Of a stretch of 64,000 nucleotides of DNA, positions 15,479 to 24,943 are shown one piece after another. Within the stretch, counting starts at the first letter, position 1. Each line of letters starts with the position of its first letter. The DNA is from Nostoc sp. LEGE 06077 (GTDB taxonomy: Bacteria; Cyanobacteriota; Cyanobacteriia; Cyanobacteriales; Nostocaceae): the NCBI RefSeq assembly GCF_015207705.1, contig NZ_JADEWI010000025.1, positions 20,173-84,172 on the forward strand. Direction: 5' to 3'. The notes under the pieces are model-generated. The model did not search any database, was not told the origin of the DNA, and worked only from the letters and a program-made list of their open reading frames with translations. The position numbers and the translations under genes were made by a program.

Positions 15479-17413
15479 TTAGAGATGATCGCGTAAATTT
15501 GCTAAATTATTACGACAAGTCACAGTATTAGGATGATTCGCTCCTAAACTTCGCTCCAAAATATCCAAAGCTTGGAGAAACAGGGGTTCGCCTTGGTCGT
15601 ACTTTCCTTGGGATTTGTAGAGTTCTGCCAAGTTGTTGAGGCTGGCAGCGACATCGGGATGATTGTCTCCCAGCAGGCGTTGTCTGAGTTCTAAAGCTTG
15701 GAGATGCAGGGGTTCGGCTTGGTCGTACTTTCCTTGGGAATTGTAGATTTCTGCCAAGTTGTTGAGGCTGGTGGCGACATGGGGATGATTGTCTCCCCGC
15801 AGGCGTTTCAAAAGTTGTAAAGCTTGGAGTAACAGGGGTTCGGCTTGGTCGTACTTTTCTTGGGAATAGTAGAGTCCAGCCAAGTTGTTGAGGCTTTCGG
15901 CGACATGGGGATGATTGTCTCCCAGCAGGCGTTGTCTGAGTTCTAAAGCTTGGAGATGCAGGGGTTCGGCTTGGTCGTACTTTCCTTGGGAATTGTAGAT
16001 TTCTGCCAAGTTATTGAGGCTTTCGGCGACATGGGGATGATTGTCTCCCAGCAGGCGTTGTCTTAGTTCTAAGACTTGGAGAAACAGGGGTTCGGCTTGG
16101 TCGTACTTTCCTTGGTAAGTGTAGAGATATGCCAAGTTGTTGAGGCTGTCGGCGACATAGGGATGATTGTCTCCCAAGCGGTTTTGTACTGTTGATAAAA
16201 ACTGCTGACACCAAGGTTCGGCTTGGGTATATAACCCTTGTCCTTCATAGAAGCGACTCAAGCCGACGAAAGGCCAAATTAAATCTTCATCACTGACGTA
16301 TTGAATGAGATGGTTTGCTACTTCAGCTATGTGTGGTATGGCAAGGGAAACAGCGTTAATTTCCTCAAGGGTAGGAGTCTCAGGAATTTCTTGAGCAACT
16401 GCTACCATTACCTGAGAAAACGATCGCTTAAGTTCCTCTGCTTGCTCTACACCTGTAAACTTAGATTGAAAAAATTCCCGCAGTAGGGGATGTAGTTGAT
16501 AAATTCCTTCACCTTTGCGCTGGAGTAGATGCAGATTCAATAATTTATCATCCCGAATTTCTTCTAACTCACCCTCATATTCCTCTGTTAAGCACTTTTC
16601 TACTAAGTTCCAGGGTATGGGTGCGGTTGCAAATAAACTGAGTACACAGCCTAATAACTTATCATCCTCTGCTAATTCCTGCCAACTCAACTCAAAGGCA
16701 GCTTTTATTCCCCGTTGTGCTGTCATATCTGCTTCTGGGTTGACAGTTGCAGTTTGTTCTAGTCGCTTTTCCTTTAATCGTCCCATCATTTTCAATAGGG
16801 ACAAATCTTGTTTTTTCGCTAAATATCGCCCCACCAACTCTAAACCCAAAGGCAAATACCCCAGCCATTCGCACAATTGATTTGCTACATCTAATTCTCT
16901 CTCAATTCGCTCTGGTGTTTCTTTCAGCAAAGACTTTAACAACTCCAACGCTGCATCTGGTTGTAATACATCCAAAGATAATTGCTTGATGGCTGCACCT
17001 AATTTGTTGCGCGTAGTCATCAACACTTTAAATCTGGAAGATACGCCCTGTAGGTAAGGTTTGATTTGCTGGTAATCTGTAACATCATCCACCACTAGCA
17101 GCACATTACCCTCACGCCAATTCCGCCAGCAGTATTGTACTTGTGCAGATAAATCAAATTCTTCTGGTGGCTTTAAATCAAGCTGAGTTCTGGCAAACCG
17201 CACCACTTGAACGCCAAAATCCTCAACTTTCGCCTGTAACCAGCACAGTCCACCTTTGTAGTTTTCGCGCTGAGTCATGGCATATTGCAAGGCGAGTTCT
17301 GTTTTACCCAGTCCACCCATTCCCAAAATAGCCGCAATAGCTACTTGGTTATTTTCCTGCAATAGTTTGTCGAGTTCTTGCAGTTCTTCATCACGTCCCA
17401 CAAATTTCACCAC
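15479..17413 (-). CDS. STAND ATPase, NB-ARC plus TPR part (downstream half of a split gene)
   Basis: A 644-residue NB-ARC protein. Walker A GMGGLGKTE (residues 31-39), Walker B VLLVVDDV (about 103-110), MTTRN sensor and LPLGLEL (about 197-203) define the nucleotide switch; a winged-helix region follows. From about 395 to the end there are kinesin-light-chain-type TPRs (GDNHPHVAESLNNLA). STAND proteins work as ligand-triggered switches, in bacteria often in phage defence or regulation. The DNA of the repeats has an exact 126-bp period. The frame continues upstream without interruption from the GTG at 17413 for 23 codons to a TGA that ends the preceding 152-residue frame, so this is probably the main part of one broken gene. 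The GTG start is weakly supported. Confidence 0.75.
   Translation of the reverse strand: MVKFVGRDEELQELDKLLQENNQVAIAAILGMGGLGKTELALQYAMTQRENYKGGLCWLQAKVEDFGVQVVRFARTQLDLKPPEEFDLSAQVQYCWRNWREGNVLLVVDDVTDYQQIKPYLQGVSSRFKVLMTTRNKLGAAIKQLSLDVLQPDAALELLKSLLKETPERIERELDVANQLCEWLGYLPLGLELVGRYLAKKQDLSLLKMMGRLKEKRLEQTATVNPEADMTAQRGIKAAFELSWQELAEDDKLLGCVLSLFATAPIPWNLVEKCLTEEYEGELEEIRDDKLLNLHLLQRKGEGIYQLHPLLREFFQSKFTGVEQAEELKRSFSQVMVAVAQEIPETPTLEEINAVSLAIPHIAEVANHLIQYVSDEDLIWPFVGLSRFYEGQGLYTQAEPWCQQFLSTVQNRLGDNHPYVADSLNNLAYLYTYQGKYDQAEPLFLQVLELRQRLLGDNHPHVAESLNNLAEIYNSQGKYDQAEPLHLQALELRQRLLGDNHPHVAESLNNLAGLYYSQEKYDQAEPLLLQALQLLKRLRGDNHPHVATSLNNLAEIYNSQGKYDQAEPLHLQALELRQRLLGDNHPDVAASLNNLAELYKSQGKYDQGEPLFLQALDILERSLGANHPNTVTCRNNLANLRDHL
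15661..16174. repeat. 126-bp tandem TPR-coding repeats
   Basis: The decamer GATTGTCTCC occurs at 15661, 15787, 15913, 16039 and 16165, exactly 126 bp apart. Units starting near 15671 and 15923 are identical for about 90 bases, which points to recent duplication of a two-unit block. Confidence 0.8.
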
Positions 17414-17482
17414 CCCACTCAGGGGTAAATTTTGCGGTATTTCAGGATTTGACTTTACCCGTTCCTGTCCGGGCGACTGTAG

Positions 17483-17941
17483 TCAGTTGAATGTGTTTTG
17501 CGGATTATTAATTGTGATTTGTTGGGCAACCATTGACCCTTTTTCAGCTTGGATATTTTCTGCTAACTTGGCAAAGTTATTAACAATTGCTGGCTGCGCT
17601 TGAATTTCTGCGGCTAATTTTTGAATTTTCTCAGCAGTCTGGGACTGATCTTGATTGATTGTTGCTTCCACTTCGCGCACCGATTGAGCAATTTCGGTAT
17701 CTGTATCGGCTGCGGCTTTCAACTCCAGCACAGCATTACCATAATCTAAAGCCTGCTGTGTGTTTTCCTGTGACGTATTCGCTAACAAGGGCAGCTTATT
17801 TTTCTGGCGTAGCTTTGCAATTAACTCGTTACTTTTTTCTAATGCCGCTTCCCCCAGCTTTTCGCCTGTTTTTTCTAAAGCCTTAGTTAAAACTATAGTA
17901 GCGATCGCAGTTCCTACGGCTGTTAAGGTTACTGGTTCCAT
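17483..17941 (-). CDS. N-terminal segment of the split STAND gene
   Basis: A 152-residue frame. MEPVTLTAVGTAIATIVLTKALEKTGEKLGE is a hydrophobic then amphipathic start that I associate with N-termini of Nostoc NB-ARC/NACHT proteins. The middle is a helical linker, and the end MVAQQITINNPQNTFN is short and Asn/Gln-rich. The stop TGA (17485-17483) is followed immediately by CTA CAG TCG in the same frame, reading on to the NB-ARC domain with no other stop. It may be the effector or oligomerisation part of the same protein, made separately, joined by readthrough, or dead. Which of these applies cannot be seen. Confidence 0.6.
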   Translation of the reverse strand: MEPVTLTAVGTAIATIVLTKALEKTGEKLGEAALEKSNELIAKLRQKNKLPLLANTSQENTQQALDYGNAVLELKAAADTDTEIAQSVREVEATINQDQSQTAEKIQKLAAEIQAQPAIVNNFAKLAENIQAEKGSMVAQQITINNPQNTFN

Positions 17942-18294
17942 AACTTAACAATAATATTCCGAGATTATACTTATTTTCCTGAGCATAACAGTTTCTCAAC
18001 AGAGAAAAAATCACAAATTATATAGCGGTTCTCGGTTGAATTTACCACTGTTTTGATCTCATGACTCTGGGAATTATCAGCATTGGTGATCTGTATAATG
18101 CTGCATCATAGCGAATCTAGGAATACATAAAATATAGCAGAAGGCAGCTTTCTGGAGAAAAGTCTTACTATTCCTGGCATTCAAGCTTTCAAATTGTCCT
18201 AATATATCTGACTAACGCTATATAATGATAGCCTTTGGATTGTTTGTGGGTAACCTTAAAGCAGTAATTAATATTTTGTTAGCCTATTTATTCT
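17942..18294. other. Divergent spacer between STAND and pilin-like genes
   Basis: About 350 bp of A/T-rich DNA that should hold the promoters of both divergent genes. I see no repeat, palindrome or reliable promoter in it. Confidence 0.4.
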
Positions 18295-18831
18295 ATGTAT
18301 CGGAACTTTGAACAGAGGTTAATATTAGGTCTATGCTTCTTAGGATTAATTGGAGGTTCCGCAATTCTTCTTGGAATTGCTATACTACTGTGTTTTATAT
18401 TTAATGATATGTTTTTTGGTTGTAGTATGAGTTGTAAAGCGTTTCAAGCATTAGGAACGACTACCGCCTCTAGGTTTAACCTAGCTCAACGAAGTTATTA
18501 TTTAAATCATGAAAAATTCTCAACATCTTTAAGTAAATTACAAACGAATATTGAACCTAAAATGGGTAAATACAACTTTTTTATCAAAACTATAAATAGT
18601 CCTAAAAAACATGAAATTACATATTTTTATGCAGTTTCGAGGGTAGCAGGACTGAAAAGTTATGTTAGTGCTGTCGCTGTTATACCAGATGTAAACTCGA
18701 AAATTAATGACATATTAACAATAACAATTAAATGTGAGACTAATTCCCCAAGCCAAAATCAACCCAATGATCCGCAAGTTAAAAATACCGATCTTAGTTG
18801 TGGTAAAGAGCAATTTGAGATTAAACATTAG
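18295..18831 (+). CDS. Type IV pilin-like G/H family protein
   Basis: A 178-residue protein with one strong N-terminal membrane segment (LILGLCFLGLIGGSAILLGIAI and following, about residues 9-38). After it, SRFNLAQRSYYLNHEKFSTSLSKL resembles the helix-to-globular junction of cyanobacterial pilin-like G/H proteins (family phrase: NRAQQAYFLENxxFA). The beta-rich C-terminal part contains YFYAVSR and SYVSAVAV. A usual prepilin peptidase site (G followed by FTL-E) is absent, so it may be anchored rather than assembled into pili. The gene is A/T-rich compared with its neighbours and stands alone. Confidence 0.65.
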   Translation: MYRNFEQRLILGLCFLGLIGGSAILLGIAILLCFIFNDMFFGCSMSCKAFQALGTTTASRFNLAQRSYYLNHEKFSTSLSKLQTNIEPKMGKYNFFIKTINSPKKHEITYFYAVSRVAGLKSYVSAVAVIPDVNSKINDILTITIKCETNSPSQNQPNDPQVKNTDLSCGKEQFEIKH

Positions 18832-18924
18832 ACATCAAGCTGTTTTCCAATATTGTTTTTGCCCAGCTTTGGAGAAACGGGAGTTTGTACATCATGGTAG
18901 AAACACAAGTGCGATCGCCTAAAA

Positions 18925-20061
18925 TTACACAGGCTGGGGTTTGAGTAAATCTGTCTTGGTGACAAACTCGTTAAAGGGTGTTGGTAGCTGTTGGGGTATA
19001 GCGATTTGCGAAGTTTGCAGTGGTAAGCGGGGGAACAGTAACTCTGCGACGCGATAAGCTTCTTCTAAATGGGGATAGCCGGAGAATACGAAGGTATCAA
19101 TTCCTAAATCGGCATATTCCAACATTCTCGCGGCTACTGTGTCTGGATCTCCGACTAAGGCTGTACCTGCACCACCCCGGACTAAGCCCACACCAGACCA
19201 TAAATTAGGGCTAATTTCTAAGTTGTGGCGGCTACCGCTGTGTAGCTGCGCCATTCGCCTTTGTCCTGCTGATTCTGACTGGGAAAAGCGTTTTTGGGCA
19301 GATGCAATGGTGTCATCATCAAGATATTTGATCAGTTCATTGGCTGCATCCCAGGCTTTTTGAATAGTTTCCCGGACAATAACGTGCATCCGAATGCCAA
19401 AGCGGACTGTTCTCCCTTGGGCTGCGGCTAGTTGGCGGACTTTACTAATTTTTTCGGCTACTTGTGCGGGTGGTTCACCCCAGGTTAAATAGACATCAAT
19501 GTGTTTGGCCGCAACTTGCAACGCCGCATCCGAAGAACCACCAAAATATAAAGTGGGGTAAGGCTTCTGCACAGTTGGAAATTGGAGTTTCGCGCCAGCA
19601 ACTTGGAGGTGACGACCATTAAAAGTCACTTCATCACCTTGCATGAGCGATCGCCAAATTGTTAAAAATTCATCAGTAAGTTCGTAACGCTGATCATGAT
19701 CTAAGAAAATGCCATCTTTGGCTAATTCTTTAGAATCACCACCAGTCACCACATTCAGAAGAATTCGCCCGTTAGAAAGTTGATCAAAGGTAGCAGCCAT
19801 CCTCACAGATAGTGAAGGTGACATAATCGCCGGACGAAAGGCTACTAAAAACCGTAAGCGTTGTGTAACCGGAATCAACGAAGCAGCGACAATCCATGTA
19901 TCCTGCTTTTGTCCAGTCCCAATTAACATTCCGCCATAGCCTAATTTGTCAACAGCTTGGGCGATTTGCTGCATATAGGGATAATTGGCTTGTCGTCTGC
20001 CAATTGTTGTACCTAAATAGCGTTCATCGCCTTGGGTCGGTAAATACCAAAATATTTCCAT
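18925..20061 (-). CDS. ssuD: FMNH2-dependent alkanesulfonate monooxygenase
   Basis: Releases sulfite from alkanesulfonates using reduced flavin and oxygen, so organic sulfonates can serve as sulfur source. The 378-residue protein belongs to the bacterial luciferase-like fold: [17 protein letters not shown] start, [49 protein letters not shown], and [10 protein letters not shown] late in the chain, all typical of SsuD. It lies four bases after ssuA on the same strand. The reductase SsuE and the SsuC/SsuB transporter parts are not adjacent. A truncated paralogue is found at the far end of the window. Confidence 0.92.
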   Translation of the reverse strand: MEIFWYLPTQGDERYLGTTIGRRQANYPYMQQIAQAVDKLGYGGMLIGTGQKQDTWIVAASLIPVTQRLRFLVAFRPAIMSPSLSVRMAATFDQLSNGRILLNVVTGGDSKELAKDGIFLDHDQRYELTDEFLTIWRSLMQGDEVTFNGRHLQVAGAKLQFPTVQKPYPTLYFGGSSDAALQVAAKHIDVYLTWGEPPAQVAEKISKVRQLAAAQGRTVRFGIRMHVIVRETIQKAWDAANELIKYLDDDTIASAQKRFSQSESAGQRRMAQLHSGSRHNLEISPNLWSGVGLVRGGAGTALVGDPDTVAARMLEYADLGIDTFVFSGYPHLEEAYRVAELLFPRLPLQTSQIAIPQQLPTPFNEFVTKTDLLKPQPV

Positions 20062-20065
20062 AATC

Positions 20066-21112
20066 TTATCTCTGGCTAATAGTTTTTGGTGTTATCGCTG
20101 CATATTGTTCGGTAGTTAGCGTTGCTGCTTTTACATCAATGGGTTTAGGAATGACTTTTTCTTGGGCGAACAAATCAGCAATTTTCTGTTGACCTTCCAT
20201 GATTTCTGGGGTGATTGGTCTTAAGCCGTAAGTGCGCCGTTTAATCATTGTGGTTAAAATGTCTTCATCCAATTTGAGGTGAGGCGCAGTTATTTTTACA
20301 ACTTCTGCTGTGTTTTGTTCTGCCCATTTACCAACATTGTTTATTTCTTCTAAAATGACCCGCACTAACTCTGGATTTTCTGTGGCAAATTTGCGCGATG
20401 CCATATAATATCCCCCTTGAGTAGCAATGCCGCTGGCATTTCTTAAAACTCTGGCATTGGCAACTTTTTGGGCGGAGGCTAAATACGGATCCCAAGTTAC
20501 CCAAGCTTCTATTTTGCCTTGAATAAATGCTGCCCGTGCTTCGGTTGGTGGCAAACTAATTGGTTGAATATCGCTATATTTCAAACCAACTTCTTCCAAG
20601 GCTTTGATTAATAAATAATGTGATGCCGAACCTTTTTGAAAAACTACTTTTTTACCTTTTAGGTCTGCCAATGTCTTAATAGGAGAGTCTTTGGGAACTA
20701 TAATTCCACTATTTTGACCAGTTCCGGGTTTATTACTGGCAATATATACTAATTCTGTGCCAGCAGCTTGAGCAAATATTGGTGGAGTTTCCCCAACGGA
20801 GCCAATGTCAACTCTGCCAACATTCATTGCTTCCATTAATTGTGGCCCAGCGGCAAATTGCGCCCAATCGACAGTCACGCCCAACGGTTGCAAACGTTTT
20901 TCAATGACACCTTTTAATCTAACTAAATCACCAGAGCTTTGATAGCCTAAATGGACAACTTTAGTGGTGAAACCTACGGCTTTATTTTCTGATTTTGGGG
21001 TATCAACTGAGCAACTAACTAAGGTTGTCGAAATTGTAAATATTCCTGGAAGTATGAATAGAGAAAAACGTTGAAAGATATTAATTTTTGGTTGTTTTAC
21101 AGTTGTTACCAT
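20066..21112 (-). CDS. ssuA: Aliphatic sulfonate ABC transporter substrate-binding lipoprotein
   Basis: Periplasmic binding protein that captures sulfonates for uptake. The 348-residue chain has a hydrophobic signal ([13 protein letters not shown]) and a lipobox ending LVSC with C34 as the lipidated residue. The body is SsuA-like: [53 protein letters not shown] and [10 protein letters not shown], a well-conserved SsuA phrase. Four bases separate it from ssuD, so both are surely one transcript. No permease or ATPase gene of the same system is next to it. A 12-bp-arm palindrome lies 127 bp upstream. Confidence 0.9.
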   Translation of the reverse strand: MVTTVKQPKINIFQRFSLFILPGIFTISTTLVSCSVDTPKSENKAVGFTTKVVHLGYQSSGDLVRLKGVIEKRLQPLGVTVDWAQFAAGPQLMEAMNVGRVDIGSVGETPPIFAQAAGTELVYIASNKPGTGQNSGIIVPKDSPIKTLADLKGKKVVFQKGSASHYLLIKALEEVGLKYSDIQPISLPPTEARAAFIQGKIEAWVTWDPYLASAQKVANARVLRNASGIATQGGYYMASRKFATENPELVRVILEEINNVGKWAEQNTAEVVKITAPHLKLDEDILTTMIKRRTYGLRPITPEIMEGQQKIADLFAQEKVIPKPIDVKAATLTTEQYAAITPKTISQR

Positions 21113-21238
21113 GTTGTTAAAATTATCCTAAAAATGCTAGACACGATAAATTAAAGCCAGCTTTCACTGACTTGCTAAGTTTCCCTAAATTAATTACTGA
21201 GCCAGTAAATTTGATTGAATTTACACAAGGAAAGATTA

Positions 21239-21267
21239 GTAATTGGTAATTAATCATTACCAATTAC
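21239..21267. repeat. Perfect inverted repeat upstream of ssuA
   Basis: Arms GTAATTGGTAAT and ATTACCAATTAC (12 bp each) around TAATC. The heptamer-like phrase GGTAATT recurs in it, so it may be a repeat remnant, a terminator-like hairpin of the convergent side, or an operator. It sits between ssuA and the dienelactone hydrolase gene. Confidence 0.6.
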
Positions 21268-21370
21268 CAAGTCATCAAATTTATGGCAGAGGTTGTGATT
21301 GAGGGAGGAGTTATATTGAGCTAAGTGGGTCGGTACAAATCACGCTAACTAGTTAAGGTTGTCATTTGTC

Positions 21371-22126
21371 CTAAACTGGCTGCAATTGCAAATTTTTCTG
21401 GAACAGTTCTAAAACATGGTTCCACGCATCAGCCGCAGCTTGGGCATTGTAGCTGGCGCGATGATTGCAGAAAAAGCCATGTTCTGCACCAGAATAGCGG
21501 AAGATTGTATGGGGAATTCGGTGTTTCTTTAATTGCGCCTCTATTTGTTCGGTTTGTTCTAAAGGAATACCTTTATCTTCTGTACCGAAGAAGGCGTAAA
21601 TTGGGCTTTTAATCTCTGGAGTATGAGTAATTGTGGGTTCTCCACCACCAGGAGTGGAGTTAGGAATTCCCCCACCATAGAAGGATGCGGTGGCTTTGAT
21701 ATCTGGTAAGGTGGCTGCTAGATAAACAACGTGACCACCAAAACAGAAACCAATAGAACCGATCGCATCTCCTTGGACATTTGCTAAAGTTCGCAAATAA
21801 GCGATCGCCGCTTGAATATCACTCAATATCTCTTCGGCTTTGGTCTGATCCTTGGCGGCGCGTCCTCGTTGAATATCATCAGGAGTGTAAGCAGCCTCAA
21901 AACCAGGCGCAGTGCGTTGGAATAACGCCGGCGCGATCGCTACATACCCTTCACTAGCTAGTCTTTCTGCAACTTCCCGAATATGGATGTTGACTCCAAA
22001 GATTTCTTGAATCACGATGACGGCGGGAAATTTCCCCTCTTTTGCAGGTTCCGCTAGGTAAGCATCAATCTGCAAATCTCCGTTTGGGACTTTAACTTGA
22101 TTTGTCCGAATTCCTGTGTTTGTCAT
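21371..22126 (-). CDS. Dienelactone hydrolase family protein (cytoplasmic)
   Basis: An alpha/beta-hydrolase of 251 residues without signal peptide. The catalytic triad of the family is visible: C128 in IGFCFGGH, D184 in FGTEDKG, H216 in GAEHGFF; E42 in QEIFG is the glutamate that activates the cysteine. Dienelactone hydrolases open lactone rings in chlorocatechol breakdown, but most cyanobacterial homologues have no known substrate. The gene is on the same strand as ssuA-ssuD but separated by about 260 bp. A second, exported member of the family is at 37767. Confidence 0.88.
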   Translation of the reverse strand: MTNTGIRTNQVKVPNGDLQIDAYLAEPAKEGKFPAVIVIQEIFGVNIHIREVAERLASEGYVAIAPALFQRTAPGFEAAYTPDDIQRGRAAKDQTKAEEILSDIQAAIAYLRTLANVQGDAIGSIGFCFGGHVVYLAATLPDIKATASFYGGGIPNSTPGGGEPTITHTPEIKSPIYAFFGTEDKGIPLEQTEQIEAQLKKHRIPHTIFRYSGAEHGFFCNHRASYNAQAAADAWNHVLELFQKNLQLQPV

Positions 22127-22369
22127 CTTAAGGATTAGTCCGCAATTCCTTTGAGGACAGGATTTTTTATGGTGTGTCCTGATAAATACTACTAAATCTT
22201 TACCGATTTGCCGTATTTTAAAAGTAGTATTTCACAAACATCGTGTAAAGGCAAGCCCCTTGTCAGAATTCACGGGAAGGAGTCAGAAGTCAGAACTCAG
22301 TATGAATCCTTTTCTCAATCAAGAAACTTTTGTACGAATCCTATATTTTCTATCAACAGGAGAATGAAG

Positions 22370-22735
22370 ATGAAACTTGAGGCAGTCCATCATATACAAG
22401 TGACTTACCAGACTGAAGTTGAGGAGACAATATTATTTTTCTATAGCAAAATTTTGGGATTAAAGGAAATTAACCCACCGGAAGGTAATGATTCTGGTGG
22501 GTGGTATCAATTGGGTAATACAGAAATCCATGTCAGTCGAGAAGCAAACGCCAATAATCAAGCCTCTAGGCGACATATTTGTTTTCAAGTTGATGATTGG
22601 AAAGCGTTTGCCGAACATTTACAGGCGCATAATGTAGAGATTCTACCAGGAACACCAATTCCGGGATGCGATCGCTTTTTTATCCGTGATCCTGGTGGAA
22701 ACAGAATAGAAATTACCGAGTTTACCAAGGAATAA
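22370..22735 (+). CDS. VOC (glyoxalase/bleomycin-resistance fold) protein
   Basis: A 121-residue protein of the vicinal-oxygen-chelate fold. I take the ATG at 22370, which has AGGAG seven bases ahead; the frame is open further upstream (22208) but without good initiation signals. AVHHIQVTY opens the first beta-alpha-beta unit, FYSKILGLKEI is the usual first helix, and RFFIRDPGGNRIEITE closes the second unit with the conserved metal-side glutamate. Substrate unknown. The following oxidoreductase gene starts three bases after the stop, so both are co-transcribed. Confidence 0.82.
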   Translation: MKLEAVHHIQVTYQTEVEETILFFYSKILGLKEINPPEGNDSGGWYQLGNTEIHVSREANANNQASRRHICFQVDDWKAFAEHLQAHNVEILPGTPIPGCDRFFIRDPGGNRIEITEFTKE

Positions 22736-22738
22736 CTT

Positions 22739-23761
22739 GTGTCTGATTTAATTAACAAACAAATCTTGCTTAAAAGCCGCCCTGTCGGTGAACCAAAAGA
22801 AACTGATTTCGCTTTAGTCGAAGCGCCAATTGCGGAACCCGCTGAAGGTGAAGTTCTCAGCCGCACAATTTATTTATCTCTAGACCCTTATATGCGTGGG
22901 TTGATTAGCGAGGGTGAATCTTACGCGGCAAATGTAGAATTAAACTCAGTGATTGTTGGTGGGACAGTTAGCCAAGTCATTCAATCAAATCATCCACAAT
23001 TTCAAGCCGGAGATATTGTCCTGAGTTGGAATGGTTGGCAAACTTACGCCATAGCCAAGGGTGAAACACTGCGGAAACTTGACCCCAGCCAAGCACCTTT
23101 ATCTTATAGTTTGGGTGTGTTGGGTATGCCTGGACTAACTGCTTATGCGGCGCTGTTAGATATCGGTCAACCCAAACCAGGAGAAACCGTCGTAGTTTCC
23201 GCCGCTTCTGGGGCTGTAGGTGCAGTTGCTGGTCAAATTGCCAAAATTAAAGGTTGTCGAGTCATTGGAATTGTGGGCAGTGATGACAAGCGAGATTATA
23301 TAGTCAAAGAATTAGGCTTTGATGTGGGAATTAATCGCAAAACTGAAGAACTAGATGCAGCATTAAAAGCCGCTGCACCTAATGGCATTGACGTTTATTT
23401 TGATAATACCGCCGGGGTAATATTAGAAACCGTGTTACAGCAAATCAACTTAGGGGCGCGAATCCCCTTAGTTGGGTTGATTTCGGAATATAATGCCACA
23501 TCTGCGCCGCCTGGCCCGAATTTAAGACCTCTGTTGATTAAACGTGCTTTAATCAAAGGTTTTTTGGTGAGTGACTACCAACACCGCGCGAATGAATTTG
23601 TCAGCGATGTTGCTGGGTGGTTAAAGTCAAGTCAACTGAAATATCAAGAAGATGTCGTAGTTGGTTTAGAAAATGCGCCCCGTGCTTTTATTGGTTTATT
23701 GCGCGGGGAGAACTTTGGCAAGCTCGTTGTCAAAGTCGGTGAAGAGTCAAGCACTGTTTAA
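22739..23761 (+). CDS. NADP-dependent zinc-independent oxidoreductase (MDR superfamily)
   Basis: A 340-residue medium-chain reductase related to leukotriene B4 dehydrogenase and bacterial curcumin/enone reductases. It starts at a GTG directly after the VOC gene. YLSLDPYMRGLI in the N-terminal half and GMPGLTAYAALLDIGQPKPGETVVVSAASGAVG in the second half are hallmark stretches, the latter holding the NADPH-binding AASGAVG loop; zinc ligands are absent. Members reduce carbon-carbon double bonds of reactive enones and enals. Together with the VOC protein it may belong to aldehyde or enone detoxification, which is inference from neighbourhood. Confidence 0.88.
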   Translation: MSDLINKQILLKSRPVGEPKETDFALVEAPIAEPAEGEVLSRTIYLSLDPYMRGLISEGESYAANVELNSVIVGGTVSQVIQSNHPQFQAGDIVLSWNGWQTYAIAKGETLRKLDPSQAPLSYSLGVLGMPGLTAYAALLDIGQPKPGETVVVSAASGAVGAVAGQIAKIKGCRVIGIVGSDDKRDYIVKELGFDVGINRKTEELDAALKAAAPNGIDVYFDNTAGVILETVLQQINLGARIPLVGLISEYNATSAPPGPNLRPLLIKRALIKGFLVSDYQHRANEFVSDVAGWLKSSQLKYQEDVVVGLENAPRAFIGLLRGENFGKLVVKVGEESSTV

Positions 23762-23840
23762 GTTTGTGCATAAGGTAGAATAACAGCGATGTCTGATGAC
23801 AAACCACTCCGCGTCTACGCACCAGAGATAAAGTCTGTTA

Positions 23841-24860
23841 ATGAAAATCTTGTCACTAGCCGCTGTTACTACTCAAAACCGCATATTCTGGGCTGTTTTG
23901 CTCATTGGTACAGCGCTAATTATTACTCTAGCGCTGTCACTGTCTCAAGGCGCAGTACCTCTAAGTTTCTCGCAATTGTGGGCAGCGATTCTGCATCGAG
24001 GCGACCCCACTAACCAAACTATTATCTGGGATTTGCGGCTTCCTCGCATCATCGCCGCGGTGATTGTGGGTGCAGCCTTGGGAATGTCTGGCGCATTACT
24101 GCAAGGAATGTTACGTAACAGTCTCGCTGACCCTTTTATTTTGGGGATTTCCGCAGGTGCAGGATTGATTGTGATTTTGATGATCACGTTGCACATCTTC
24201 CCCATCGCCATTCCTTTAGCTGCGTGGCTTGGGGCAATTTTGACCTCAGCTATAGTAATTTCTCTCGGTCGTGCAGGTTCGGGAATTTCCATTGAAAGGT
24301 TGATTTTAGGCGGTGTGGCGGTTAGTTCTTTATTAGGTTCAGTGCAAAGTACATTGCTGTTACTCGCCGAAGATGGGCAAATTCAAGTTGCGTTAAGTTG
24401 GTTGGTGGGTAGCTTAAACGCCAGAGGCTGGAAAGAAATTACCACGGCGGGGCCTTATATTATGGTGGCGTTACTGGGCGGATGTTTGCTGGCGCGGTCT
24501 GTGAATGTGCTGGCGTTGGGCGATGATTTAGCCGTTGGTTTGGGAGTATCATTAACGCGATCGCGTTTATTAATTGGTGGTGTTGCAACTTTACTCGCCG
24601 CAGGTGCAGTTAGTATCAGTGGTTTGATTGGCTTTGTTGGTTTGGTAGTACCCCACGGAGTTCGGCTACTAGTGGGTACAGACCACCGCTTTGTTTTACC
24701 ATTATCAGCGTTAGCGGGTGCGTGGTTACTCACCTTTGCAGATTTACTCTCTAGATTAGGGGCGGTAGAACTACCCGTCGGTTCTGTGACTGCTTTGTTA
24801 GGTTCACCCTTATTTATCTGGTTACTATATCGTCGTTCTTCTGGATTGGGTAAGTCTTAA
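23841..24860 (+). CDS. FecCD-family ABC transporter permease (iron-siderophore or cobalamin)
   Basis: A polytopic inner-membrane protein of 339 residues with about nine to ten hydrophobic segments. LRLPRIIAAVIVGAALGMSGALLQGMLRNSLADPFILGISAGAG is the strongly conserved core (residues about 65-110), and GLIGFVGLVVPHGVRLLVG plus ELPVGSVTALLGSPLF complete the family pattern. Such permeases import ferric siderophores, haem or vitamin B12. The matching ATPase is the next gene, but 677 bp of repeat-rich DNA separates the two. No binding protein is encoded near, so the substrate is open. Confidence 0.9.
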   Translation: MKILSLAAVTTQNRIFWAVLLIGTALIITLALSLSQGAVPLSFSQLWAAILHRGDPTNQTIIWDLRLPRIIAAVIVGAALGMSGALLQGMLRNSLADPFILGISAGAGLIVILMITLHIFPIAIPLAAWLGAILTSAIVISLGRAGSGISIERLILGGVAVSSLLGSVQSTLLLLAEDGQIQVALSWLVGSLNARGWKEITTAGPYIMVALLGGCLLARSVNVLALGDDLAVGLGVSLTRSRLLIGGVATLLAAGAVSISGLIGFVGLVVPHGVRLLVGTDHRFVLPLSALAGAWLLTFADLLSRLGAVELPVGSVTALLGSPLFIWLLYRRSSGLGKS

Positions 24861-24943
24861 TTTAGTGAGAAAACTTTGTATCCTAACTTCTTTTTCCTAA
24901 AAGCTATGATGTACACAAAAATTGCTTAATTAGCAATGTAATA

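Noticed and set aside
22208..22369. 54-codon upstream extension of the VOC protein
   Set aside because: No initiation signal, atypical composition, and a well-placed AGGAG supports the ATG at 22370.
23762..23840. Cobalamin riboswitch before the FecCD permease
   Set aside because: The gap is only 79 bp and shows no B12-box-like sequence; none was seen before the cobH or adenosyltransferase genes either.
23789..24013. 74-codon frame starting MSDDKPLRV before the FecCD permease
   Set aside because: It overlaps the permease start in another frame and loses protein-like character as soon as it enters the permease gene; support is only a start codon.
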